64,000 nucleotides of DNA from Vitis vinifera (Eukaryota; Streptophyta; Magnoliopsida; Vitales; Vitaceae): contig NC_081813.1 in the NCBI RefSeq assembly GCF_030704535.1, forward strand, positions 1,830,501 through 1,894,500, written 5' to 3'. A model generated the notes under the pieces. The model was not told the origin of the DNA. It did no database searches and saw only the letters and a program-made list of their open reading frames with translations. The position numbers and the translations under genes are program-made. This document shows, in pieces, positions 43,356 to 56,081 of this stretch; the first letter of the stretch is position 1; the number at the start of each line of letters is the position of its first letter.

Positions 43356-44282
43356 ACCAACTTCAAAGTAGGCAGGTCCACGTGCATGGCCATCTTTGGG
43401 CCATAGTGCCATTTCCCATTTCACCATCTCTAATTTTGAAAAATATTCTTTTAAATCCCTTTCTTCAAATAATTTTCTAGTTCTTAGTTTGTTTTAAAAT
43501 AATTTCAAACTCATCCATTTTTCATCCTTAGTTTTTTTCTTAGATTCCACAAATCCATTTTTCCAATAAAATTTTGCTGCCACTCTTCTTCTTGGCAAGC
43601 CATTTTCACATCTCTTTTGATTTTTTAAAATGTTTTAAAATAAGCAATAATCAAATTTTGTAATTACTAATGATAGAATTTACGGATTTGGTTCATGCAA
43701 AATAAACGGGCTTTGGTGGGGGCCCAACATCTGAGATTTAAGAATAAATTCGATTGGATTATGATATTTGGTGATTCCATGCTATGATTTAGTAACATTT
43801 GAGCTACATTTTGTATTCATTATTGTACATTAACCCCCTCTCTTGATAGCGCATATCGGTTCGACACCCAAGTACGTATTTACTCGCCTCATGGTCACTC
43901 CTTATGCTTGTTCGGATTCTCATACGTGCATGATCATTTAGAGTATTCGTTGGTTCATTCATCAATTGCCGCGTCAGCTTCATTTTATTAGTAAAGACCC
44001 GATTTTAGAGACTTAGAGGGGTGCTACGGTCTTTACCGTACCTTCCCGATAAGTAACCTGACCCCCGAACCCGATCCGGTTTTTCACAAACCGCCTTTTC
44101 CAAAATAAGGGGTCACACTTAGGGTTTTTCTTTCTTATTTTGTTTACCCTTTAAAAATAAAATAAAAATAAGTGGCGACTCCAAGTCATTTTTCTTAATC
44201 AATAGAAATCATTTTTCAAATAAAAATCGAGCTCGCCATCGAGTGGAAAACGCATGAGCCGAAATGCGGGGTCCACAGATAG

Positions 44283-44670
44283 GTTATTATGCAGTTACAT
44301 ATAATAATGCAAAATAACTTTTTAATTTTCAAATTAAAATATTATATGCCAGTGTTGAATTTGAGAATTGGATTTATTTATTTTTCTATAGCTTTTATAT
44401 GTAGATATATAGGCAGTTGTTTGAGATCCATTGGTCAAAATTCAATGTAAAAACAAACTCATGTGTAATGACATGTTACTTAGATGAAGATTGAGGATGA
44501 GATAAATAATTTCCAAACCACTTGTTGCCTTGACCGTTGATTCTTGATTGTCTCATGTGGATTGTATGGAAATAAATTAATTGTTAACTTGCTTTTGCTT
44601 TAACAGTCAATTCTTGATCTCACATATGGTCTTTGTATGGGAATAAACCAATGGTTCATGTGTTTTTTCT
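44283..44670. repeat. Repeat B, copy 2
   Basis: Resumes directly after the GATAG duplication and resembles about 36040-36360 in direct orientation. With the LTR unit removed, repeat A copy 2 runs into this sequence, so the DUF866 gene and its flanks may once have been part of a tandem pair. Confidence 0.45.
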
Positions 44671-44955
44671 TTCCTTAAATATAAATAATATATATGAAAA
44701 TTAAAACTTCTGTAAATATGGATACACCCAATACACCAAAACTCATTACATGAATAAACAATTTTAAAAAAAATTTAAAAAAATTGTTTTTAAAAATAAA
44801 TTTCAAAGTATATAAATGCATAATTTTCGTAACAAAAAAAAAAAAAAAAAAAAAGAGTTGCTAGTCTTCCCAAAATCACTTCTAGACTTATAGATTTTGA
44901 ATTTTTTTCTTCCGTACAAATACAGAATTTGTTTGGCAATGTTCTCTAAACTACC

Positions 44956-45185
44956 GGTCCAATTCACCTTTTTAAACCGTTTACTTATTGAACGAGTTGT
45001 CCACTCCTCCTCCGTTGACCAATGGGCTCTTGTGACCTTCCTGGTCCAGTTCGTCCTATTAAACCATTTACCTATCGAACAAGTTGTCAATTCCTCCTCC
45101 GCTGACCGGTGGCCTCCTAATAGGGTTTTCGGTCCGATTCGTCCTTTTAAACCATTTTACCTATCGAACGAGTAGCCCACTTCGC
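44956..45185 (+). repeat. Tandem repeat, 87-88-bp period, about 2.6 copies
   Basis: Units start GGTCC.ATTC or GGTCCAGTTC at 44956, 45043 and 45131 and share TTAAACC.TTTACCTAT.GAAC and CACTCCTCCTCCG.TGACC. No open gene. The GC content is higher than in the surroundings. 45190-46114 is AT-rich with nothing recognised. Confidence 0.75.
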
Positions 45186-46114
45186 ACCATTCTCTCTTTT
45201 GAGAAAGGTAGCCCAATTCTGGGCATAACTATGTAATAGCAAGCCTAGCACCACAAGACCCAATAGCTAGTTGCCTGCTTTGAGGCGAATCCCTTGTGTT
45301 TCCGACGTAGGATCATAATGACCGATTAAAAGTAAAATGAGATTTAAAACAGCAACAGGTCATAACCTCAAGGTAAGATGGTCACACCACTCTACTATAC
45401 TTCCATTGGTGTTAAGATTGATAAAAAATGAATTATATATATTATTTCAACATATATATATATATATACACTTCCATTTTCAATATATCTTCATATTTAA
45501 TATAAAAGATGAAGAAATAAATATTATTATTATTTAATTATATATATTTTTAATTTGTAAAAATTATTTTAAATTTTAATAAAATATAAATTATATATTT
45601 ATGATTTTATCGGTCTGACCTTTGAATCCATATCTTTTCCAATTCAATAATTGTTTCAATTTTTTAAACATTGTAAATAACTATAATATTTTAAATTTTT
45701 AAATAAAATTTAATTTATTTAAAAATGGACATTATATAATAGCATTAACAATAAAAACACAAATCTCATATGGTAAAATTGTAAAATTATTAAAAGGTGG
45801 GTGATAATTATTAATACTAATACAAAAAAATAAATAATACAGTTGGAGCTAAATTATTTTAGTAAATTATAAAAATAAGTGGCAATCCCAAGTCATTTTT
45901 AATCAAAAAAATTATTTTAGTAAATTACTAATTTTGATTTGATGTTTTTAAAGAGGAAAGAGTAACCATAAATATGCTAAAAAAGGAAGTGGATTTTAAA
46001 ACACATTTGTACTGGATTATTAAAATTATTATTAGTTTTTCAAAAAGAATGATAACATGTTAAAATATTAATAAGGAATCATCATGTTTTAAATTTTCAA
46101 GTAAATTTCAATTT

Positions 46115-46405
46115 TGTGGACCCCGTACTTTGGCTCATGCGTTTCCCACTCGATGGCGAGTTCGATTTTTGTTTTAAAAATGATTTTTATTGATTAAAAA
46201 TGACTTAGGGTTGCCACTTATTTTTGTTTTATTTTTAAAAGGGTAAACAAAATAAGAAAGAAAACCCTAAACGTGACTCATTGTTTTGAAAAAGATGGTC
46301 TGTGAAAAACCGGATCGGGTTCCGGGGTCAGGTTACTTATCGGGAAAGTACGGTATGAACCGTAGCACCCCTCTAAGTCCCTAAAATTGGGTCCCTACTG
46401 ATAAA
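46115..46405 (-). mobile_element. Inverted partial copy of the LTR-type unit end
   Basis: TGTGGACCCCGTACTTTGGC at 46115 and the following sequence is the reverse complement of the last 290 bp of the unit at 39477-44277. It stops at 46405, exactly where right-arm sequence begins. It therefore marks the inner break of the right arm, where the PPR gene is cut. Confidence 0.78.
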
Positions 46406-46471
46406 ATTCTGATTGATCATTTGAAAGCTGAAGGGTATGTGCTAAATTCTGGTTTCTCATGGAGGGATTGA
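46406..46471 (+). pseudogene. Last 21 codons of the PPR gene in the right arm
   Basis: ILIDHLKAEGYVLNSGFSWRD and a stop, on the + strand, is the counterpart of the end of the left PPR pseudogene (10536-10600). Everything upstream is replaced by the LTR fragment. Confidence 0.8.
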
Positions 46472-48670
46472 TTGAATTCTGCTGATGGGAGAAGGCATTA
46501 TGGGGGTTAGCATATGACTTAATATTTGGAACCAAACATAACTTAAAAGAACTGTTTAAGTTTTAGCACACTAGTTTTTGGTTTAAAGACCAGGCAGTTA
46601 TACCATTGTTCAATGTACTTAGAATACTTTAGTGAAGAGACAGTGTAATTTAGAGTACGTTTGGGAATGATTCTAGAATGATAAAAATTAGCATCTAAAT
46701 TTGCATTTCTAACACTTGAATGATAAAAAATTTCAAATATTAGAAATATTAAAAGTACATCCTAGAAATGGCTCTTAGATGATTTAACCATCTAAATTAC
46801 ACTATCTCTTCATAATCATGTGTTCCAAAATGAAGGACCAATAGCTAAACCATTTAAACAACCAAGTTTGCACGGATAATCTCATAGCATTTGTGCATGC
46901 TCTACCTAATACTCATAAATTTTCTTCACATTTGAAGCACACACTTGCAAAGACAAGCATACAAATATCAAATAGTTAAAGAACTAATCAATTGCTAAAA
47001 CCTAACAAGATCTATTGTTGTCCTTGTGGGTGATGCTTCATTCAGGCTTCCATCCTAAGTATTCTAAGTCCATTGAACTATGGTATAACTAAGGATGAAA
47101 ATTTAATATCTTCAATATATCATGTATCGGGGGTGTCGATATAAATTTCGGATAGAAATTTTGATGGCCAGATTTTTCAGTTTTTATTGTCATTTGTTGG
47201 ATGGAATCTGCTACAACCACTGGAACAAGTTGTTCTTTGATAAAAGTTATACACCAAAATGTATACCTAAGAACACTAAAGATTTATTTTATTAAATAAA
47301 TTAATTTTAATTATTTTATTTTTACATTTGATTTAATTTATTATAAAAAAAATTAATAAAAGCATAATTATCTATCTTTTTTATATAATTTATATATTTA
47401 TCAAATATAAATATTAAAAAAATTATACATATTTTATTATTTATTTGATATAATTGAATACTTTTAAATTAAAATGGATTCTAATTTTAATATTAAATAT
47501 ATTTTAAAATTAAATATGTTATCACATTATTATTGTAAAAATAATATTGTGTAACTAAATAATAAATATATACTTATAAAAGTTATATTTTTAAAAAAAA
47601 GTAATTTTAAAATTTGTGGATATGATGTTAAATTCCTAAGTAGCCCATGATCGACATCCTAGAAAAAGTGGGAATGTATGGAAATGTTTTTAATTAAAAT
47701 ATTTATTTAAAAAATAACTTATTTTTCTAGAGAATAGTATAAATGATTTTTTATTAGCATTTCAATAAAATTTTCTAAATTTTTCCAAAAACATTGTTTT
47801 TCATACTAAAAATATTTTTAAATAATAAAATATGTTTTCAAAGTTCAAGTTTGTTTTGAAGTGATTTTAAGAAGATTAAAGATTTGTTTGAAAATTGTTT
47901 TTCAAAATAAAAAAAACTAGAAAACACGTTTGATAATCACTACTTTGTCCTTCATCCATGACAACATTTGCCCTCATATTTCAACCATAAACATAGCATC
48001 CCTTTCACTCAATATATAAGGGCAAAAATGGTCCGAAAACTGGAACATGAAAATAAAAACAAAAACAGCATTTGCATTCTTCAATAAATCATTAAAACAA
48101 TATTACTCGAGAAAAAAATTGCATCATCTCCTTCAATGCTACCTCAAAATAAAAATATCCAAACACTTCATTTAAATACATTGAATGTTGAAATTATAAT
48201 CTTGACTTAAAGTCAAATTATAAGAATTTTAGAAATTTGATAAATATTATGAATTGTTATTTATTTAGATTTTTTTTGTGTTTTAGAATTGAAATCCTAG
48301 TACAATTATGATTAGTCATAATAGGAATTGAAATCCTAGTATGATTAGTTTATTATAAATAGATTTATTATTATGTTGAAAAGTAGGACATAAAAGAGAT
48401 GTCAAATCAGATCTAGAGGAAATGTGCATAATCACAAAAAAGTAACAATCATAAGGGAGACTGTTGAAATTATAATCCACCAAAATTCAAATGAGAAGAA
48501 TTTTAGAAATTAGATAAATATTAAAAATTGTTAATTATTTAGATTTTAGATGTTAATTAGGACTCCTAATCTAATAAGAATTGGAGTCCTAATACATAGG
48601 CGACATGCTCTAAAACTTGAAATAAGGTGAATTTTTTTTTAAATATAGGTGTAATTATTATTGGTTTTCG

Positions 48671-48671
<1 letters not shown>

Positions 48672-48723
<52 letters not shown>
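48672..48723. repeat. (AT)n microsatellite
   Basis: About 26 AT dinucleotides in the 3' spacer of the right F-box gene; not present at the same place in the left arm. Confidence 0.9.
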
Positions 48724-48726
<3 letters not shown>

Positions 48727-48857
48727 TAACTAATTAATTATGTATTCAATTCAATGAGAAGCGAGTGCATTAATATAACATGCATTAATATAATCCTAAT
48801 GAAGAAAATACAAAATCTTATATTAAAAAGTAAACGAGAGTAAAGAAGTCCAATAAT

Positions 48858-50772
48858 CTAAAGTAGTTGAGATCGCCATTTTAATCTAAACCTAACTTTG
48901 CAATTCGTAGATTTTTTAGATAACTCTCGCATCGCAAAAATTTGGTCAATTTCCAATCTGCTTTCATCACCATCAATTTGAACATCTTCCAAATAATGCC
49001 GCCAGCATTTGGTGGGACAAGATGTACAACACTTGGGGTTCTCCTCTTTGTTACTAAACTTGTTATATAGGACCTGCATTGTAATCACATTTTATAACCA
49101 TAATTAGACTAAGAGTCCTATTTGGGTTTCTTGCTAAGAAATCTTAAGCTGTTTCATAATCCCAATAAGAGTTTTTATGCTTGTTTGACCAATTTTGTTC
49201 AAAGGACCCATGTCTTAGAAAAGAGTTTAAGATAAAAGTCATTAACTTTAAGTTAATTCAAATAAAGCCAGAATTAATTAAAGGAAGAAAATTTATTACC
49301 TTTAAGAACTTGGCACTGGTCTCAATTGATAAAGTTTGAGGGTGACACATCCAAAGCATGCGATCTATGATGTACTGGAATCTACTGCAGTAATATACTA
49401 TTAAATGTAAATGCTTGATATCATAAACAGGGGGAGATGGAATTGGCCTCAGCTTTCTGGGAATAATGAGCTCCTTCAATAAAACAGTAAGCAATGATTC
49501 AGAGAAAAAGCTTTTTGTAATTAAAATAAATGAATAAATAAATAAATAAAAGGATGAGATGAAGGGAAATTTTACCTCTTTGGATTTTATGAGTAAATTT
49601 ATAACTTGGCAATTCTTCGATTTTTCAAAAAATTCCTTCAATTGAAGGATGAAAAAATGGCTATAATCATTACAATTCCTGAAGTGAATCTCGGCTTCCC
49701 GCAGAGATGAAGTATTCATAGATGATATCATAGAGGTTAAAGGCATTCTATAGCCCAAATACGTAAATGATTGGAGATTTGGGGCATCAATCTTGAGTTT
49801 CGCCTCCCTCTGCCATTCAGATAGTCTTAGTTCTAATCTCTTGAGCTGATGATGCGAAATCTCAATCCTTTGCAATCGAGTGGAGTCTATCTCCAATCGC
49901 TCAAGATTCGGAACTCCAGAGACAAGATTTTGGAGCAAATCATTTGTTATATGTCGATCATGGAGTATTAATTCTCTCAGAAATTCACCGGGCGTCCAGA
50001 CCACGTCACACAGCAAGCTTCTCTGATGATCATACATAAAATATTGAAGGCTTGGTGCATCGATTTCTATCCTTCTCAAATTATAACAGCAAGTTACTAC
50101 AAGCCTATGTAGATTAGCAAGCCCCGAAACATGAAGCTTTTTCAATTTACCGCAAGATACAATATCCAAATCCTCGATCAACGGGCAACTTGATATCAGT
50201 TGCCGAATTGCTTGTTCATCACACAGGATTTTTCTTAAACACAACTTTCTTAGCGCCGGAAGATCTACATCACCACAGATTTCCAATCTACATTGCTCTA
50301 AACTGAGAACTGTAATTGTTGTGGTAGAAAAAATTTTAGCCGGCAAGCCGTAAGGCTCTGGTATTGACCTAGGTAGCAAATATAGATCTAGCTCCTTCAC
50401 CTTCCTCTCAAGTGCCGCGTCGATCCACGAGTCTATCAGCGATTCTGATTCAATGTCATTGAGATGCAGACGGAGCTGAAGTCTTGCAAGACTTACGTCT
50501 TTCTGACGGAGTCTTAGGGAGGAATCGATGGCATTGATGAATGAGGAGACATCAAAGTTTTTGCGACGTGAATGGAAGAAATCCGGAGACTGAAACATTA
50601 AAACGGAGAGAGAGGAAAAAGGAGATAGCTTTCGCCATGCCTTTGAGAGCAAACTGGTTCGAGCAATTTCCTTAGTAGGAAGTAAACTCAAGATTCTTAT
50701 CAATATGTCATCAGGCAGGTACGATATTCGATCTTGTTCCTCCACCATTACTGAAACTGAAACTATTCTCAT
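48858..50772 (-). CDS. F-box/LRR-repeat protein (right copy)
   Basis: Three exons on the minus strand, 49576-50772, 49300-49473 and 48858-49073, all phase 0, giving 528 aa. The structure is that of the left copy: F-box at about residues 11-52, LRR-type middle, Cys-rich CWRHYLEDVQID tail. Exon 1 has three extra codons relative to the left copy (two near DIESESLIDSW, one near DHQRSLLCDVV), and there are scattered substitutions. Intron 1 is 102 bp, a multiple of three, without a stop, so a retained intron would add 34 residues in frame; the left copy has a 98-bp intron with a stop. It lacks the upstream copia insertion and so probably keeps the ancestral promoter. Both copies look functional. 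The substrate is unknown. Confidence 0.88.
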
Positions 50773-51358
50773 GCAAGATTGCGTGTATTTAATAATAATA
50801 TATAGAAATCAACATTCCTAATTCCATTAGGTGTTTTGAGGAAATCAAAAATAAGAAGGAAGTCGTTGTATTCCTACTATACCTTAATTCTCTCCTACCT
50901 TCCAAAAACGGTATGATTTTAATTTTTTTTTTTAATAATAATATATAGAAATCAATATTCCTAATTCCCCCGGAAATTTTGAGGAAAATAATAAAAAATA
51001 AAAGGCATTTTTTTCACATTGGATAGAATTTTGTTTTTGAAAATAATTCAGAATCATTTTAATTTATTTTTAAAAAAAATCTTTTTTGAGAACATTATCA
51101 AACAAAATTAGAATTTGTACAAAAGGAAAAAAAAATCTATATCCATATAAAGTATTAATATTACAATTTTATAATTTTTAATAGTATATTTGATCAAGGA
51201 AAGAAAAAACACTAAGAAAAATAATTTTTTTATTTTTTATTTTAATATGAAAAATAGTAAAGAGAATCAAATGTAGTTAAAAAATTTTATATTTTTAAAT
51301 AGACAGTTAAAATTATTATTGATATTCAATAAGAGATGGGACACCAAAATGTGTGAAG

Positions 51359-53519
51359 CGTCATCTCTTCTAAGATACAATAACATCGAACACAAAGAGG
51401 AATACGAACCCTTAATATCATCTCTACAATCAGAATTTAGAGTCAAAGGAGACAATTTCAAATTCAAAAAAGGAGTATGGAGGGCCAACACTTCAACTAC
51501 AATATTGGGCTATCTCCAAGATCATAACACATCACAATTTTTATCAGAATACTCACAATATCACAAGCTAAATGCAGAGATGGGCCACCCTTAAGGTGCT
51601 AAAAGAATATGTTATAGCAGAAACCTAACCAAGTTGCTTTTTAACATATAACCCCTTTGACACACACAGCTCCTAATCTGTTAAACAAAAATATCAGTTC
51701 AAAGATGAAAACTTCTGAGTGAAATGCACCCACTAAATTACTATAAAACATTGTCTGGTGCCTTTTTAATGTAGTAGCATTCTTAATACGATAGGCGAGA
51801 GCGGTTGCCAAAACTATTTGGTTACTTGTACAGTGTTTCAAGTGAAAATGTCTGATCAGCTACCTACTAATATCTTGAAATATATATACCTTACAGACTC
51901 ATCAATTCTTTAAATGAGACCTGACCAGTAGATGACAGTTGCAAATTTAAAACAGGCTCTGCATCCTAGGCTATATCATACATGGCAACTCTCAAGTAAG
52001 ATACCAAAAAACGAAAAAAAAAAAAAGGCTCTGAAATCTATCACAAAATTGGATCTGGGAGATGGTGATAACCTGTGGTGTGCAACCTTTCTATAGTGTG
52101 TGAAAATGTGAAAATTCTAGAAGATGAGGAGCAAGTTTTCAGCAAATCCCATGGAGCTCCAAAGTTTTGACCTATGGTAATAATCCGACTAGGATTTTTT
52201 CCATTTCCAGCAATACTTGTTTACAAGCCCGGTGAAATAACTTAATTATTAATCAGCTTCCCTTTATGCCTTTACTCGTATTCATTTTGGCAGCTTTACT
52301 GAATTTTACCTCAATCAATTTACCTGATTTTCTTTCTTTACCTTTTGATAAGAAGGCCTTATACACAGAAAGGTGTCAGCTTGCCATCTGCAAAAAATTC
52401 CAACAAAATAAAGAAGAAACAATCAATCAGTATAAAAATCTTCAAGAAATTAGCAATTTCAAAAATTATAATACTAAATAAGCAACAAATAAAATTTCAG
52501 AAACGCATAGTAAGGGGTTATAGCAACAGAAAAATCAAAGCTTACAGTAACCAACTCAGCAGAAGCAGCATGCACCCCCACCGCTTCCACTCCCACAGCC
52601 TCTAATATACCCTAGCACTTATTATAATTAACCAGGTCAGCTATCTATACCTAATGCTTCTCTCTGGTAAGCTATCAACCACTTCCATATGCCAGCTTAC
52701 CAACTTTAAGCACAGCTACAGAGTCCATCTGATGTTCTTGATTTCAATGAAATGTCTCCAGAAAGCTAGTCATTATCTTGGAAAAATCCACCGAGTTAAA
52801 GTTACAAATAGAAGGAAGAAATTTCTCACTTGTAACTTGGAATTTGACTTCTCTTAACACTATTGATGCAGTTTGCTTTTTCTTCCCTTTTCGTATATTT
52901 TCCTGAAGGAACGCTCATCCTAAGCATAACACCATCACTTCAACTTTGATAGCCTTGAGGAGACCAATGCATTCAGTCCCTCCTTACCCTTTCTATGTAA
53001 GAATTCTTTCCAAAACCAACGTAATATAAATGGAGAATATATATATACACACACATATACAGTGTAGTCTGCCTGTAAACTGACCATTCTTGTCCAAAGG
53101 GAATAGGCCAACCTTGTTTAGCCACCATTCTGACAGGAATTTGAATAAATCTAAAAATTTTCAAGATGGCTTTCACTATCCAATCCATTCAAGTGGATAG
53201 ACTCTTATCCACATCAAAGATTTGACTGTTGAAACTTAAAACGGAGTATGTCATTTAAAGATCTTCATTACACTCCAACGTTACATTCTACACAACAAAA
53301 ATACTCATACAACAATTCTTAAACACATTTCATATTTCCAAAAGTTCTTCCACTTCTCACTTTCCAGGTGGCTCCAGTCCTCAGCTAGAACCATCTGTAA
53401 ATTGTAGTACCACAGCAAACAGCTTATGTGGCAAACAATGGTTTTCCAGAAAATTTCCAACTTATATCATTATACATTTAGCCCACTAATCTCATAATAA
53501 TTAAGGGCTCTAAAACGCA
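51359..53519. other. Single-copy intergenic sequence, no confident gene
   Basis: Outside the right arm. No exon chain could be built. On the minus strand a short Gly/Cys-rich reading (CGSGSGGGGACCFC and stop) follows an AG at about 52602 and could be a terminal exon of an unrecognised small gene, but no partner exon was found. Simple repeats only (TATATACACACACA near 53040). Confidence 0.4.
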
Positions 53520-55325
53520 GGACCATAAACCATCTAAATAACACCACCTCCTCATAATCCTATGTTTCCAAAATGGAGGACCAATAGATAAACCAGCTAA
53601 ACAACCAAGTCCGAATTGAGAACCTCAAAGCATCTATGCATGCTCTACCTAATCCTCGTAAATTTTCTTTACATTGAAGCACACACTTCACAAAGACAAG
53701 CATACTAATCTCAATTAGTTAAAGAACCAATCAATTGCCCAAACCTAACAAGATCTATTGCTATCCTTGTGGGTGATGCTCCGTCCTAAAGTATTCTAGG
53801 TGCATTGAACAATGGTATAATTACCTGGTCTCAAGGGAAAACTAAAAACAATAGTGTGCTAAAACTAATCAGTTCTTTTAAAGAAGAAAATTGGGATTTG
53901 TCAGCATCACCCACTGAATTATTGAGGTATCTTTCCTGATATTTCTATGAAACTGATTCCCCAATAAGCAAGGCTAAGGCAATAGAGAACAAATTAGCAT
54001 GGATGCAAGCAAAAGATGACAGTTATACTAATTCATGAAGGAAATTATTCACTTCTAGCAATGCAATTGAATGCTACACCTTGAAACCTAGCTTAAAAAC
54101 AACTTCTCAGGTGAAAAAGAACACTAACTCTAGACAGCAACAATGAATGAACACCTACTACTAAGATGAATGTGAGCGGTTAAATATATTTCTGGATAAC
54201 TAAATCACAAAACACATTTAAGGATATTACTGAGCAAGAATAAGCATATCAATTACAAAGTCTAGCTTAAAAAAAACATAGAATTTTATACCTATGAAAC
54301 CCATAGAACAGAGACAGAATACTTGCCTAAGAAGTTCAGATCAGTAGTTGGCTCAGGTCACATGGCACGCCCACCTTCCTTTCTTCAGATATTTTAAGCT
54401 CATTTCAATGCATGTAGCAACTTTTTTATCATCAGGCTGGCCAGAATATCTTGACCACTGAATGATTTATAAGGAACCAAAAATCAAATGTAGAATCAGA
54501 AATCGGTGCTGAAGCATGGACAGAGGAATGGAGGCATTCTGCATAACCATATAAGGGATAGGTGAAATCTTAATTTTATAAAGGAGGACACGCCAAACAC
54601 TTCAACTAATGCTTCCACCAAGTATAGGAAGTTTTTGACCTTCCACACGCATTTTGAAGGCATATAAACTATATCACAGGGACATTCACAAGAAGCTGTC
54701 CAAACATCAAGTCATATGCTAACCCCATTATGCCTCCTCCTATAAGCTTAATCCAATCAATCCCTCCATGAGAAAAAGAGATCAAACTTCGCACTCCAGC
54801 TCAGCAAACTTGCTTAAAACAATGATACAGCTTCAATTTCCATTTTCCAATAAACTAACTTAAACCATATCCAACATCAAAACATGTTTTGACCTGTATC
54901 ACATAAAAGTAAGGTCACATCTCAACTAATCTGAAACACATATTCTAAACTAGTTTACAATCCAGACCCGTGAAAGATCGATTGTAAAATTAGACCTAAC
55001 AGAGAGTGCTGCAAAGCACAATTACATCACTACTTTGTCCTTCATCCAAGACAATCTCCAATCAAAAACAGCATTGGCACTCTTGCAATCAACCAGCATG
55101 ATGATAATACTTCAACCATAAACATAGCCCCCCTTTCACTCAAGATATAAGAACCAAAAATGGTCCGAAAACTGGATCATGAAAATAAAAACAAAAACAG
55201 CATCTGCACTCTTGCAATTAATCATTACAACAATGCTACTTCAAATAGCCCGGAAAAAAATTGCATCATCTCCTTCAATGCTACCTCAAAATAAGAGATA
55301 CTGCAAACACTTTGTTATAAATGCT
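53520..55325. repeat. Scrambled third copies of arm sequences
   Basis: Three blocks match the inverted-duplication arms: about 53520-53880 (like 46790-47085, then GGTATAATTACCTGGTCTC as at 10410), about 54708-54775 (like 10480-10550, including the FSWRD-stop end of the PPR gene on the minus strand), and about 55020-55320 (like 47940-48180 and 7860-8190). They are more diverged than the arms are from each other, and the spacing and order differ. The intervening sequence is unrecognised. Confidence 0.7.
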
Positions 55326-56081
55326 TCCAACAGCTGATTTTTCATTGAGTCTCTAAAAGATATTTGGCATACCTAATTTCAAGAGCCTCTAAAGTCCTTC
55401 CAACACAGCCACAAGCTCAAGAAGCTACAACATTGCAACAGATCGAAACCAAGGAAAATAAACTATAGAAAAATACACAAAAGACAACTCCTCACGGATA
55501 CTTTGCCCATAAAAGAAGTCTCACTAATATACATCCAAAATATGAGGTCTTTAGCTACTGACCTAAAAGGGTAACATGAACAAGTTAAAACCTTAGCATA
55601 ATCACCTGTGAGAAGTATTTATTATCACAGTTTTCTATTCCTAGGTAAGCTGCATGTCATGCAATTCTTACACTAATAGCTTGAACTGCGCATATTGAGA
55701 AAGCAATTATTGACAAGTGCCGAAGGGTCTTCAACCTTCCCATAGGAGGAAGTATTTCAAGTTATCTGAACCCACAGCCCAAGTGTTTCCTCATCATTTT
55801 TATGGAATGAATAACCAAGGGAACTCCAAAATCTCCTAATGAACACAAAAAATATTAGTGTCATGCTCGTCTCACAAAACATCACATGCATTAATAAGCT
55901 CTCCAACAATATTTCTTTTGATAAGTAAGAAGCTCTCCAAGAATATCCAAAGAGCAACACCCTCAAAAACAAATTTCCAGAGGAAGCACTCACCAAATCA
56001 CTGAATACCAATTACACATTACAAATGTGATCTCCAGCAACAGCATATCTTAATTTGCATAATATTTACTAGACAAAAAGC

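Larger units (their letters stand above)
39477..44277 (+). mobile_element. 4.8-kb LTR-type unit (TG..CA, TSD GATAG) carrying captured gene fragments
   Basis: It begins TGTAGACCCCCG and ends GCGGGGTCCACA, and is flanked by the perfect 5-bp duplication GATAG (39472-39476; 44278-44282), the signature of retroviral-type integration. I find no internal second LTR copy, PBS or gag-pol, so it is either one very long LTR (solo LTR) or a deletion derivative. Its terminal 290 bp recur inverted at 46115-46405. The 5' part (39477-41690) is non-coding with a short gene-like stretch at 41245-41607 (FDASDEL...KAGTKLVCAVLSLP) that I cannot assign. The middle (41.7-43.4 kb) is a mosaic of host exon fragments, all on the + strand. 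Confidence 0.72.
46406..51358 (-). repeat. Right arm of the large inverted duplication
   Basis: Reverse-complement counterpart of 1-10603, without the copia and hAT-like insertions. Extra to this arm are about 130 bp at 47139-47268, an (AT)n run at 48672-48723, and a local duplication of about 290 bp near 48190-48560 (two copies of GTTGAAATTATAATC followed by similar sequence). The eroded MITE copy is at about 46654-46774. Confidence 0.9.
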
